A stretch of 64,000 nucleotides of DNA from Chitinophaga pinensis (GTDB lineage Bacteria > Bacteroidota > Bacteroidia > UBA4408), in assembly GCA_945861665.1 (NCBI GenBank), contig CAMAVS010000010.1:21673-85672 (forward strand), in the 5' to 3' direction. Under the pieces are notes generated by a model. That model saw only the letters and a list, made by a program, of their open reading frames with translations, made no database searches and was not told the DNA's origin. Of the stretch, positions 1 through 8,392 are shown in pieces (within the stretch, counting starts at the first letter, position 1; the number at the start of each line of letters is the position of its first letter). A program made the position numbers and the translations under genes.

Positions 1-42
1 TTGCACCTTTAATAATAAAAAAGTTAAACTAAATTTTTAAAA

Positions 43-1659
43 ATGAACGAATTCGGAATCAAAGCTAAGGATGCTACTATAGCAGATTTAGGCTTAGAAA
101 ATGTATCGGTTGCATATTGGAATTTGAATGGGGCTGAATTAGTTGAAGAAACGTTGATAAGAGGCGAGGGCGTACTCACAGATACAGGTGCGTTGGCAGT
201 TGATACAGGGGAGTTTACAGGTCGCTCCCCTAAGGACAAGTTTGTAGTGTTGGACGAGAAAACAAAAGAAACTATTTGGTGGGGAGATGTAAATTTTAAA
301 TTTGATGCTGGCAAATTTGATGTGTTATACAATCGAATTTGTGCTTATTTGGCAGGTAAAGAAGTATATGTAAGAGATTCGTATGCTTGTGCTGACCCAG
401 CCTACCGTTTGAATATTCGCGTTGTAACGGAATACCCTTGGTCGAACTTATTTGCAAATAACTTATTTTTAAGACCTACACAAGAAGAAATAATGAATTT
501 TAGTCCGGAATGGACCATAATTTGTGCTCCCGGTTTTAGGGCAACACCTGAAATTGATGGTACTCGTCAGCATAATTTTACTGTATTAAATATGACCAAA
601 AAGGTTATTTTAATTGGTGGTTCTGGTTATACAGGTGAAATTAAAAAAGGAATTTTTTCATTATTGAATTATATTTTGCCGCACGAAAAAGGAGTGCTTT
701 CTATGCATTGCTCTGCAAATATTGGCAAGGATGGCGATACTGCAATTTTCTTTGGTTTATCTGGAACGGGAAAAACAACATTGTCAGCCGATCCTAATAG
801 GGGATTAATTGGTGACGATGAGCACGGATGGAGTAACAATGGTGTTTTTAATTTTGAAGGAGGATGTTATGCTAAATGTGTTGATTTAACGAAAGAAAAG
901 GAACCGGAAATTTTTGGTGCGGTTAAGTTTGGTTCATTATTGGAGAACATAAATTTTTATGAAAACACATCTAAGGTAGATTTTTCAAATATTTCAAAAA
1001 CGGAAAATACACGCGTTAGCTATCCTATTCATTACATTGACAATGCTATAGATCCGTCAATGGGCAATATTCCAAAGAATATATTTTTCCTTACCTGTGA
1101 TGCTTATGGGGTGTTACCGCCAATATCTAAATTAACGACAGGACAAGCGATGTACCATTTTATTTCGGGCTATACGGCAAAAGTTGCAGGTACCGAAATG
1201 GGTATTACAGAACCTACACTTACTTTTTCGGCTTGCTTTGGAAAAGTTTTTTTACCGCTTCACCCAACAAAATATGCTGAATTGTTAGGTAAAAAATTAA
1301 AAGAGAATAAAGTAAATGTTTGGTTGATAAATACTGGTTGGTCAGGGGGGGCTTATGGTGTTGGAAGTCGTATGAAATTATCATATACCCGCTCAATGAT
1401 AACGGCTGCCTTAACTGGAAAACTTGACAGTGTGAAATACGAAATATTACCTATATTTGGTTTACAGACGCCCATTGAGTGCGCAGATGTACCATCTGAT
1501 ATTTTAAATCCTCGTAATACATGGAGGGACAGGGATGCGTATGATGCTACTGCAAACAAATTAGCCGCATCATTTGTTAAGAATTTTGAGCAATATGCAA
1601 ATGCTGCTAACGATGAAATAATGGCAGCAGCACCTAAAACGGATGCTGTTAATGCTTAA
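43..1659 (+). CDS. pckA: Phosphoenolpyruvate carboxykinase (ATP)
   Basis: This enzyme interconverts oxaloacetate and phosphoenolpyruvate using ATP/ADP, the entry step of gluconeogenesis in the cytosol. The 538-residue product has the length usual for the ATP-dependent family. RSPKDK near residue 61 is the conserved N-terminal substrate-binding motif. The kinase-type P-loop GLSGTGKTTLS lies near residue 238, and GDDEHGW about 20 residues later fits the metal-binding segment. The ATG at 43 has only 42 bases of upstream sequence in the window, so its promoter cannot be fully seen. It is transcribed alone, and a hairpin follows the stop. Family assignment is secure. Confidence 0.97.
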   Translation: MNEFGIKAKDATIADLGLENVSVAYWNLNGAELVEETLIRGEGVLTDTGALAVDTGEFTGRSPKDKFVVLDEKTKETIWWGDVNFKFDAGKFDVLYNRICAYLAGKEVYVRDSYACADPAYRLNIRVVTEYPWSNLFANNLFLRPTQEEIMNFSPEWTIICAPGFRATPEIDGTRQHNFTVLNMTKKVILIGGSGYTGEIKKGIFSLLNYILPHEKGVLSMHCSANIGKDGDTAIFFGLSGTGKTTLSADPNRGLIGDDEHGWSNNGVFNFEGGCYAKCVDLTKEKEPEIFGAVKFGSLLENINFYENTSKVDFSNISKTENTRVSYPIHYIDNAIDPSMGNIPKNIFFLTCDAYGVLPPISKLTTGQAMYHFISGYTAKVAGTEMGITEPTLTFSACFGKVFLPLHPTKYAELLGKKLKENKVNVWLINTGWSGGAYGVGSRMKLSYTRSMITAALTGKLDSVKYEILPIFGLQTPIECADVPSDILNPRNTWRDRDAYDATANKLAASFVKNFEQYANAANDEIMAAAPKTDAVNA

Positions 1660-1681
1660 AAAAAACTATTTTTCATGAGTT

Positions 1682-1712
1682 AAACACTCTCGTTTATCTG
1701 GGTGTTTTATTT
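1682..1712 (+). terminator. Probable intrinsic terminator of pckA
   Basis: AAACACTC (from 1682) can pair with GGGTGTTT (ending at 1707) around a 10-base loop, with one G-T pair, and is followed by TATTTT. It starts 22 bases past the pckA stop. The relic that follows lies on the opposite strand, so this also separates convergent transcription. Confidence 0.5.
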
Positions 1713-1738
1713 TATGAATTATGCTAAATAGGAATACC

Positions 1739-2648
1739 CTACCTTAATAAGGTGACAAACCCTTTTTTAGTTATAAATTCGTTATTTGTGCAAAATGATT
1801 TATACTTTAGTATTATATAATACGTGCCGATGTCGGCCAGTTTGTCTTTTATTTTGCCATCCCAATTATTATTTTCATCCGTAGTTTGGAATACAAGATT
1901 ACCCCACCTACTATAAATTTTAACATCGTGTTCATCGGCAGCAAAAGTGCCTAAATCTAAAAGGTCGTTAATCCCATCTCCGTTGGGCGTGAATATGTTC
2001 TGTAAGCTTGGGAATGTTTTATAATCTTTTATAGTAATTTCTACCTTACTGTTCTTTTTACATAAACCATTGTCGATTGTTACTGAATAGGAACCACTTT
2101 TGCATACACTGACTGTTTGTGCACTGTCACCGGTATTCCAAAGATATTTTGTCCCCATATTTTTTGCATCTAATAAAACAGGGCCATTGCAATAAGTACT
2201 GTCGTTACCCAAATTAATAATGGGTTCCGGTAAAATGGATACATAAACAGTATCTGACCCTATACAATTTTCTTTTGTAACACTAACCCAATATACACCT
2301 TCATTTGAAACACTTAGTGTCTGAGTTGTATCACCTGTATTCCATAAATAATTGTCTTTCCCTCCTCCTGCATCAATGGTGTAGGTTTCTCCTGGGCAGA
2401 AAGAAACTTGGTTAACGAGATTCAATACAATGCTGTTAAAATTTGAAAAATACCCATACCTGCATCCCGAACTTGCACCTCCGTGAATAATACCCATATG
2501 GAAAAGTTCGGTTGCATTAGTAATGCAGACTGGCAGCACCAACCGGTACATCAGTTGTATTGAATTGTAATTGAGCTGCTACCCAAACGCCACTTGTTCC
2601 CGGTACGGTTGTATATGAAGGTGCAGTAACAAGAGCTGCATTTTCATT
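1739..2648 (-). pseudogene. Broken T9SS cargo gene (IgGFc-binding-like region plus CHU_C domain)
   Basis: The reading frame from about 2551 to 1739 carries two Ig/PKD-like repeats, each with a W-N-T-G-D motif, and a C-terminal gliding-motility-type (CHU_C) domain beginning FTPNGDGINDLLDLG and ending VTLLR. Upstream, 2648-2520 encodes a plausible continuation in another frame that ends TTDVPVGAASLHY and then hits a stop. Next comes ITNATELFHMGIIHGG in the downstream frame. Joining the two across one net-base frameshift near 2530 gives a continuous segment of the kind that precedes Ig repeats in Bacteroidota surface proteins. There is no start codon or signal peptide at the 5' end, because the frame begins after a TAA at 2649-2651. 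I infer a 5'-truncated, frameshifted remnant of a secreted adhesin-like protein. Confidence 0.8.
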
Positions 2649-2722
2649 TTAGAATGATTAGTTTTTTTCAAAGTTAAACTTTTAAAGTGTACTTTATTTT
2701 CTAATTCTTACAAAATAAGGGT

Positions 2723-2926
2723 TTGCTGCATATTTGTATTGAGAACAAAAATATTATATTTAATAGTAGTTTTATTATGAATAAGGTGTGGGGTAATGGC
2801 GATTTTTTTATTGCGAAAAGCATGGCTTTTTATATCGCTCGATTAAGAAAGGTATTAAAAGTCGAGGAGAATATTGATGTATATAATTTGTATGGAACAA
2901 GATTCCAATTTATAATAAAAGAGTAA
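2723..2926 (+). pseudogene. Relic of an OmpR-family response regulator DNA-binding domain
   Basis: A 67-codon frame ends with VWGNGDFFIAKSMAFYIARL, then RKVLKVEENIDV and YGTRFQFIIKE. This matches the last helix, recognition helix and C-terminal hairpin of OmpR/PhoB winged-helix domains (usual pattern: vWG-ndfF-RSMDvfIarLRK-L-IeiiNvhGtGF-l). The receiver domain and first half of the winged helix are absent, and upstream sequence shows no open frame for them. Changes at normally conserved positions (SMA for SMD, YGTRF for hGtGF) suggest decay. It lies between two minus-strand genes with no partner histidine kinase. Recognition is by motif only. Confidence 0.65.
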
Positions 2927-2939
2927 TTACCGAAATAGC

Positions 2940-4196
2940 TTAATCGAAAATTGTAAGTTGTACTTGATCTATTTTATTGGCACTTACAGTCAATACTTTT
3001 AATTTAAAACCATCTAATTCAATTTCTTCATTTCGTTCGGGAATACTCTGGTGGTATTGAATAATTAATCCGGCTAAGGTTTTGTAATCATCAGAGGTTG
3101 GTAAATTGAGTTTATATGCTTCGTTCAAATAATCTACTTCTAATCTGCCGGAAAAAACATATTCAGAATCAGATACTTTTTTTTCAGTCAAATCATCCTT
3201 GTCGTGTTCATCATCAATGTCCCCAAATATTTCTTCCATAACATCCTCTATGGTAACCATTCCCGATGTTCCTCCGAATTCATCTACTATCACAGCGATA
3301 CTCTTACGTTGATCAATAAGTAAATTAAGGATGTCTTTTGCAGGTTTTGTTTCTGGAACAATAGCTACAGGCAATAAAACTGATCGAATATTTTTTGGTT
3401 TTTTAAATAATTCATAGGAGTGTGTGTAACCAATAATGTGGTCTATACTATCTTCATAAATAAGAATTCTTGATAAATGAGTTTCAATAAATTTACTCTT
3501 TAACTCTTCCATAGTTGACAATACATCCAAGGCAACAATTTCATTACGAGGAACCATACAATCCCTGATTTTTACACCCGAGAAATCGAGCGCATTCTGA
3601 AATATTTTTATTTCATTGTCTAATTCCTGCTGGTGCTCACCTGAAGAAAATGTAAATTGTTTCACATAGTTATCCAAATCAATTCTACCGAATGCAATTT
3701 TATCACTTTCAAGATTTACTCTCAGTACTTTTTTAAGTAAAAATTCTGCTAGTCCAATAGTTAAAAAAACAATTGGGTAAAACAGGTAGTATACTATAAT
3801 GAAAGGGATGGATAGCAAATTAAGTACACGGTTTGGATTAATCCGAAACAGTGCTTTGGGTAAAAATTCGGCTGTTACCAAAACTATCAATGTTGATACT
3901 ATTGTTTGCAAAATTACAATCCCAACTTTTGATTGAATATATTGAGCAATAAAGGGCTCAAGTATTTGAGCCATATAAATACCGTAAATAACTAAACCTA
4001 CATTGTTTCCAACAAGTGTTGTGGCAATAAACTTAGAAGGGTTTTTTACAAAATAGGACAAGATTCGTGCGGGTAAATACTGTTGCTTGTTTTCAAGCTC
4101 TATCCGTAATTTGTTGGCAGTTAAAAAGGCAATTTCTATTCCAGCAAAAAAGGAACAGGCAACAAGGGTAATAAGTATGATTATCCAGTTATCCAT
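2940..4196 (-). CDS. CNNM/CorC-family membrane protein (DUF21-CBS-CorC_HlyC)
   Basis: A 418-residue integral membrane protein of the hemolysin-C/CorC group, related to CNNM Mg2+/Co2+ transporters and to GldE of gliding bacteria. Residues 1-180 hold the DUF21 domain with about four hydrophobic segments. A CBS pair spans roughly 205-320, including CMVPRNEIVALD and VIVDEFGGTSGMVTIEDVME. The last 85 residues form the CorC_HlyC domain (FSGRLEVDYLNE). It is the last gene of the coaX-OMP-lptC run, 1 base after the small membrane protein. Ion transport is inferred from family. GldE function cannot be told apart from general CorC function by sequence alone. Confidence 0.88.
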   Translation of the reverse strand: MDNWIIILITLVACSFFAGIEIAFLTANKLRIELENKQQYLPARILSYFVKNPSKFIATTLVGNNVGLVIYGIYMAQILEPFIAQYIQSKVGIVILQTIVSTLIVLVTAEFLPKALFRINPNRVLNLLSIPFIIVYYLFYPIVFLTIGLAEFLLKKVLRVNLESDKIAFGRIDLDNYVKQFTFSSGEHQQELDNEIKIFQNALDFSGVKIRDCMVPRNEIVALDVLSTMEELKSKFIETHLSRILIYEDSIDHIIGYTHSYELFKKPKNIRSVLLPVAIVPETKPAKDILNLLIDQRKSIAVIVDEFGGTSGMVTIEDVMEEIFGDIDDEHDKDDLTEKKVSDSEYVFSGRLEVDYLNEAYKLNLPTSDDYKTLAGLIIQYHQSIPERNEEIELDGFKLKVLTVSANKIDQVQLTIFD

Positions 4197-4197
4197 T

Positions 4198-4401
4198 TTA
4201 TTTTTCCTTGTTTCCTTGTCGGTCTATTTTTTTATTGTTTTTTATAGTTGAAAGATATATTAAAGTTCCAATACCCGCAATCACAAAAAAATATATGCTA
4301 CTGTAATAATCACCAAACATTATTTTGTAAATGCCTATAGATAAAGCAATAGCAGAAATGCAAAGCCATATATACTCAAGTGTTTTTATTGTTCTAAGCA
4401 T
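4198..4401 (-). CDS. Small two-helix membrane protein, unknown function
   Basis: A 67-residue protein with two hydrophobic stretches (around 8-28 and 35-53) and a basic, hydrophilic C-terminus, so a small inner-membrane protein is likely. An upstream in-frame ATG at 4476 would extend it, but that extension lies wholly inside lptC. I chose the ATG at 4401, two bases past the lptC stop, because it opens with MLRTIKTLEYIW directly before the first membrane helix. It sits between lptC and the CNNM gene in a tight operon. No function is recognisable. Confidence 0.65.
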   Translation of the reverse strand: MLRTIKTLEYIWLCISAIALSIGIYKIMFGDYYSSIYFFVIAGIGTLIYLSTIKNNKKIDRQGNKEK

Positions 4402-4402
4402 C

Positions 4403-4951
4403 TTATATAGGTATGGTTCCTCTAATTTTTTTAATTCGGTATTTTGTGAACGATTGATTAGATTCAAGACCTTCACCCATTAAAATCTCATTGGCTGTAG
4501 TAATTTTCACAAAGGCATCGGAAGAAATTTTATCACCTTCTTCTTCCCATATTAAATGTTCCGTATTTAACTTATCCCCTTTCTCGTTTATTACTACAAC
4601 ATTTCCCTTTGCCTCCATTATTTTCGAATTCTGTTTGTGTATAGCGTAGTTAGCTGTAATTCTACTGGTAAGTCCTTTCCCATCTTCAAAAAATGAAACA
4701 TCAATCCCTTTCACAAATTCTTGATAGGGTTCATCGCCTTCGTAATAATCTATTTGTGGTGCTTTTAGTTTTATTTTTATCTGTGCCGAATCACTGATAA
4801 ATATTTCGGAATTGCGTGAAGAAATAGCGGGTGAATTTTTTTTGCGTGTAAGTGATTTTACTTTTTCTATATCATTTTCGCAGGATGTAAATAGGGCAGC
4901 TATAGAGAAGAATAGTATGAATAATGTTTTTGTTTTTGTTGAGTCGCGCAT
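4403..4951 (-). CDS. lptC: LptC-like LPS export protein
   Basis: The 182-residue product starts with a lipoprotein-type signal whose lipobox is probably AALFTSC, with the Cys at about residue 24. It continues with the beta-jellyroll pattern of LptC/OstA proteins (YEGDEPYQEFVKGIDVSFF, then ITANYAI and AKGNVVVINEKGDKLNTEHL, WEEEGDKI). LptC hands lipopolysaccharide from the inner-membrane LptBFG transporter to the periplasmic bridge. Bacteroidota members often carry a lipobox instead of the membrane anchor seen in Proteobacteria. It lies 10 bases after the outer-membrane protein gene. Confidence 0.85.
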   Translation of the reverse strand: MRDSTKTKTLFILFFSIAALFTSCENDIEKVKSLTRKKNSPAISSRNSEIFISDSAQIKIKLKAPQIDYYEGDEPYQEFVKGIDVSFFEDGKGLTSRITANYAIHKQNSKIMEAKGNVVVINEKGDKLNTEHLIWEEEGDKISSDAFVKITTANEILMGEGLESNQSFTKYRIKKIRGTIPI

Positions 4952-4961
4952 TTTAAATTGA

Positions 4962-6227
4962 TTAATCTATTTTGCGCCTAATAAACCACTTGTCGTTTAT
5001 AACTAAACCTAAACTAAATTTTAAGTATTTTTCTTCGATTAAATTATTCTGAACGGTTCCTCTTTTGCCCAATTCAATAGCTACATTGCCTGTTGAAAAG
5101 CTTCTTTTTAATGGGAAACCAAATCCTAGCGAAAAAGCATAATCAGACAACTGTGTGTTGTTTATTTTTAAATAGGTATTGCTGTAATGAAATCCGGCTC
5201 TGTATTGTGTTTTTTTGAAAAAACTTTTTAATGAATTTGGGTCGGGTATGTACTGAAACCCAATACCAATTATATTAGAATTTGTAAGTGAGTCGTCTTT
5301 TCCATTTAGTTTAAAATCTTTCCAATTCTGAGAAGTATAATCAAGTCCGACAAAGTATTTTTCCGATTTTTTTAATACAATTCCCCCACCAATTTTTTGC
5401 GGAATAATAATGTTGTTTTTAATATCAGTAATGTATTGGAGTGTGTCTTTTACTGAAATGGTTTCATTCACTTCAGTGTATGTTTGCACAATACTATTGT
5501 TTGATGTGCTTAAGATGCTTTTTAAACCATAAGTAAGACCAATTGCTATAGACCAGACTTTGTTTAACTGAAGATTGTATTGTGTACCAAAATTATATTC
5601 CAACCCTTTAATGTTAGATACTGTTTGTTCACGAACATTGAATAGTCTGCCATCAGAATAATAGGCACGTCTTTCTTTTGTGAAATTTCCGAAGAGAAAA
5701 TTCGCGTTTGCGCCGATGGAAAAATTTTTAAACAGAGTAAATCCATTTCCCCAATAAAAAAGATTGAGGCCACCGCTTCCTTTGTATAAATAGGATAATG
5801 TACTGCCTGAAATATTAGATGGCGATGCCGTTGTAATTTTATATCCTATTGCGCTGTATGGTAGCAGCCCGACACTTGTTCCCCACCATTTTTTAACAGG
5901 GAATGCTGCCGTAAAATAAGAGAAATTGGTATTGTTTATTTTTTGTTTTGTAGCCAAAGTCTTTTGTTCGTAAGTATTAGTGCTAACGCCAATTTGGATA
6001 GCCGTAAGTTTAAGAGAAGAATAACTGGCAGGATTATTATAATTGATAATATATGAACTTTGATAGCCTTTAGACACTCCTCCAAATCCTTTGTTTGCTG
6101 TAAAAGATGAGAATTGTAAATCACCAATTCCGTATCTTGAATAAGCGGAGTTAGTAAGTGTTTGAGCTGAAGCGAAGAAGGAACATGAAAATGCTAAAAA
6201 AAACAGAACGCTATATTTATTGATCAC
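4962..6227 (-). CDS. Outer-membrane beta-barrel protein of the coaX-lptC locus
   Basis: A 421-residue protein with a signal peptide cut after about residue 21 (FFASAQ). NSAYSRYGIGDLQFSS and NNPASYSSL follow, an opening typical of FadL/PorV-like Bacteroidota outer-membrane proteins. The rest is alternating hydrophobic beta-strand sequence, and the last strand ends near FSLGLVINDKWFIRRKID. The start is a GTG at 6227 overlapping the coaX end by 11 bases; no ATG precedes the signal peptide. Its place between coaX and lptC suggests an envelope role. Whether it is a porin, a transporter or a T9SS accessory protein cannot be decided. Confidence 0.72.
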   Translation of the reverse strand: MINKYSVLFFLAFSCSFFASAQTLTNSAYSRYGIGDLQFSSFTANKGFGGVSKGYQSSYIINYNNPASYSSLKLTAIQIGVSTNTYEQKTLATKQKINNTNFSYFTAAFPVKKWWGTSVGLLPYSAIGYKITTASPSNISGSTLSYLYKGSGGLNLFYWGNGFTLFKNFSIGANANFLFGNFTKERRAYYSDGRLFNVREQTVSNIKGLEYNFGTQYNLQLNKVWSIAIGLTYGLKSILSTSNNSIVQTYTEVNETISVKDTLQYITDIKNNIIIPQKIGGGIVLKKSEKYFVGLDYTSQNWKDFKLNGKDDSLTNSNIIGIGFQYIPDPNSLKSFFKKTQYRAGFHYSNTYLKINNTQLSDYAFSLGFGFPLKRSFSTGNVAIELGKRGTVQNNLIEEKYLKFSLGLVINDKWFIRRKID

Positions 6228-6960
6228 TTTTTTTTGTGTTACGATTGTAAAGTAGTATTTCGTTTAAGCCTTTTAATACTAAAAAAGGCTCTGCAAAGAT
6301 GCTCATTTTTAGTGCTTGTTCCAAAAAAGTAGAATCGCCACCGGTTAAAAAAATGTTAATGCCGGGGTATTTTTTTTCGTATTCTAAAATAAATCCTTTA
6401 ATCTCCATCACACTTCCAAGCTGAACGCCATTCAATATAGATTCTTCGGTGTTTTCTCCAACTAATTTTGTAATTTTTTGATTAAATCGTATTAACGGTA
6501 ATTTAGAGGTGAAATTGTTTAATGCTTTAAAACGCATTGAGATGCCTGGTGATATAGCCCCTCCAATATATTCGTTATTACGATTAATAAAATTGTATTT
6601 TATACAAGTACCTACATCTATCACCAGAGCATTAATATTGGGTGAGATAGAGTAGGCCCCAATTGCGGCAGCAATCCTGTCGCTACCCAATGTTGGTAGG
6701 CTTTTGTATGTATTTTTTATTGGGATGGGAGTTGTACTTGAGAAAATAATAAGTGAGCATTGTGATTCAATATATTTAGCAATTGCTTGAAAATCATCAA
6801 CCACTGATGCAATGATTGCGGATTTAATTTTATGGTTTGAGAAAAGGGTGCTTTGTTTTAACTCCTGTAAGCTTTCGAAATGTTGAAAATTAACTAAAAT
6901 TTTCCCATTAAACACCCCTGTTTTAATGAGAGTATTCCCTATGTCAATAGCTAATTGCAT
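6217..6960 (-). CDS. coaX: Type III pantothenate kinase
   Basis: CoaX phosphorylates pantothenate in the first step of coenzyme A synthesis. The 247-residue protein opens with MQLAIDIGNTLIKTGVF, the ASKHA-fold phosphate loop. GSDRIAAAIGAY near 93, VIDVGTCIKYNFI near 112 and GGAISPGISMRFKAL near 130 are the motifs that define type III enzymes. The start is firm because the phosphate loop begins at residue 5. It is the first gene of a five-gene run. A perfect TAnnTTTG box ends five bases before the ATG, so the mRNA may be leaderless. Confidence 0.95.
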   Translation of the reverse strand: MQLAIDIGNTLIKTGVFNGKILVNFQHFESLQELKQSTLFSNHKIKSAIIASVVDDFQAIAKYIESQCSLIIFSSTTPIPIKNTYKSLPTLGSDRIAAAIGAYSISPNINALVIDVGTCIKYNFINRNNEYIGGAISPGISMRFKALNNFTSKLPLIRFNQKITKLVGENTEESILNGVQLGSVMEIKGFILEYEKKYPGINIFLTGGDSTFLEQALKMSIFAEPFLVLKGLNEILLYNRNTKKSDQ

Positions 6961-6965
6961 CCTAC

Positions 6966-6973
6966 AAAGGTAT
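6966..6973 (-). promoter_or_regulatory. -7 promoter box of coaX (possible leaderless start)
   Basis: TACCTTTG on the minus strand matches the Bacteroidota -7 consensus TAnnTTTG exactly and is followed by TAGGA and the coaX ATG. Transcription normally starts 5-7 bases past this box, which would be at or inside the start codon. No good -33 TTG is seen at the usual spacing. Confidence 0.45.
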
Positions 6974-7022
6974 AAAATATGGTGCTCGAGGGGTAAAAAT
7001 TTTTTTAGATTAAAAAAAATGT

Positions 7023-7030
7023 TAATTTTG
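7023..7030 (+). promoter_or_regulatory. -7 promoter box of tRNA-Phe
   Basis: TAATTTTG matches TAnnTTTG exactly and ends 16 bases before the mature tRNA. A T-run at 7001-7007 occupies the -33 position about 19 bases upstream, although a strict TTG is absent. Confidence 0.55.
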
Positions 7031-7046
7031 GACTCCCATTTGAGTA

Positions 7047-7119
7047 GGTACCCTAGCTCAGTTGGTAGAGCAAAGGACTGAAAATCCTTGTGTCACTGGT
7101 TCGATCCCAGTGGGTACCA
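7047..7119 (+). tRNA. tRNA-Phe (GAA)
   Basis: The 73-base cloverleaf folds completely. GGTACCC (7047-7053) pairs with GGGTACC (7112-7118). The D-stem is GCTC/GAGC. The anticodon stem AAGGA/TCCTT encloses the loop CTGAAAA, whose anticodon GAA reads Phe. The T-stem ACTGG/CCAGT encloses TTCGATC, and A119 is the discriminator. CCA is not encoded. It stands alone between coaX and the dioxygenase gene. Confidence 0.96.
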
Positions 7120-7121
7120 CT

Positions 7122-7164
7122 AAAGTGGGATACTCAAGTCCAAAACTTGGTATCCCACTTTTGT
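7122..7164 (+). terminator. Strong hairpin terminator after tRNA-Phe
   Basis: AAAGTGGGATAC (7122-7133) pairs perfectly with GTATCCCACTTT (7150-7161). Inside it, CAAGT (7135-7139) pairs with ACTTG (7145-7149), leaving one bulged T and a five-base loop. A short T-run follows. The hairpin begins two bases after the tRNA discriminator, so 3' maturation must cut almost at its base. Confidence 0.75.
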
Positions 7165-7378
7165 ATTGCCTAAATCCTGAAAGAGAATATTGGCTTTTTT
7201 ATAACAATCAAAGTTTACAATAAAAACCATTTTAGTCGGTAAATATTGTATTTCTTTTTCTTAAATCGATAAACAGTTCATTTTATAGGGCATAATGGCT
7301 TTTTTAAGGACTATGATGAAAATCATAAAGCAGATTGTAAAAATCTTTTTACTTTTAACCTGATAAATAAAAATAAAT

Positions 7379-8383
7379 ATGGACCTAAGACCCGAAATAG
7401 TAGAGCGAATAAAGCTCTTGGATGAAAAATATAAATTGATGGGACAAAGTCTCGAAAATTATTTGGACGGTTTGTTGCTTTCCAACTATCTTACATACTG
7501 GGACTATACAAACGTAGATAAGTTATTGATGCTTCAAACTCCTAAAACAGATTTTCCTGACGAGCTTATTTTTATTGTTTACCACCAAATAACGGAATTG
7601 TATTTTAAGTTATCGCTTCACGAAATGGAGCAAATAGCGAACAATGGTCGCAATGTGTTGAAGAATGGTGAAGACAAAGGGTGGAAAGATAAATTGGATA
7701 AAGATTTTTTTGTTGCTCGCGTAACCCGAATCAACCGTTATTTTGAATCGCTTACAAAATCTTTTTCCATTATGATAGATGGGATGGAAAAGGAACAATT
7801 TTTATCCTACCGTATGGCATTGCTTCCCGCTAGCGGTTTTCAATCGGCACAATACCGAAAGGTTGAAATATGCAGCACCGATATGTTTAACTTGGTTGAC
7901 AAAGATGCAAGAGCAAAATTTGAGGGAAAAGAGGCAAGCATAGAAGAAATGTATGAGCATATTTATTGGAAGCAAGGTGCCACAGAATTAGCAACAGGCA
8001 AAAAAACATTGACCTTGATGCAATTCGAAAAAAAGTACTCTAGCGATTTAATTGCTTTAGCAAAAGAACATCAAAACAAAAATTTGTGGGCAAAATATAA
8101 GTCATTAAGTAAGGAGGATCAACAGGATGATAAAGTATTACAAGCATTAAGGCAGTTGGATGTGAACGTAAATGTGAAATGGCCTTTGGTGCATTATAAA
8201 TCGGCAGCACGTTATTTGGGTAATGATAATTCAGATGTTCCTGCAACAGGTGGTACCAATTGGCAAAAGTATTTGCCTCCTCGTTTTCAAAAACGAATTT
8301 TTTATCCCGCATTGTGGAGCAAGCAAGAAATAGAAGAATGGGGTAAAGCTTGGGTAGAAGAAGTGAGGGCAAAAAAATTCTAA
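7379..8383 (+). CDS. Tryptophan 2,3-dioxygenase family protein
   Basis: This heme dioxygenase family opens the tryptophan indole ring to N-formylkynurenine, feeding tryptophan breakdown or NAD synthesis. The 334-residue protein has LENYLDGLLLSNYL near 22, the helix DELIFIVYHQITELYFKL near 62-78 and PASGFQSAQYRKVEI near 149-164, all conserved in the family. A late VHYKSAARYLG segment with a His in the expected heme-ligand region is followed by TGGTNWQKYL. It is transcribed alone; the roughly 215 bases between the tRNA terminator and the ATG show no clear promoter or riboswitch. No kynureninase or formamidase lies nearby, so the pathway role is inferred. Confidence 0.88.
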   Translation: MDLRPEIVERIKLLDEKYKLMGQSLENYLDGLLLSNYLTYWDYTNVDKLLMLQTPKTDFPDELIFIVYHQITELYFKLSLHEMEQIANNGRNVLKNGEDKGWKDKLDKDFFVARVTRINRYFESLTKSFSIMIDGMEKEQFLSYRMALLPASGFQSAQYRKVEICSTDMFNLVDKDARAKFEGKEASIEEMYEHIYWKQGATELATGKKTLTLMQFEKKYSSDLIALAKEHQNKNLWAKYKSLSKEDQQDDKVLQALRQLDVNVNVKWPLVHYKSAARYLGNDNSDVPATGGTNWQKYLPPRFQKRIFYPALWSKQEIEEWGKAWVEEVRAKKF

Positions 8384-8392
8384 AAACTTATT

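Noticed and set aside
24..332. Minus-strand open frame inside pckA
   Set aside because: It lies antisense to a strongly conserved enzyme and has no export signal or motif.
4402..4476. Longer start for the small membrane protein at 4476
   Set aside because: The extra 25 residues lie entirely within lptC and are its out-of-frame shadow; the ATG at 4401 starts just before the first membrane helix.
8040..8372. Minus-strand frame antisense to the dioxygenase gene
   Set aside because: Shadow of a conserved coding region; no recognisable protein features.
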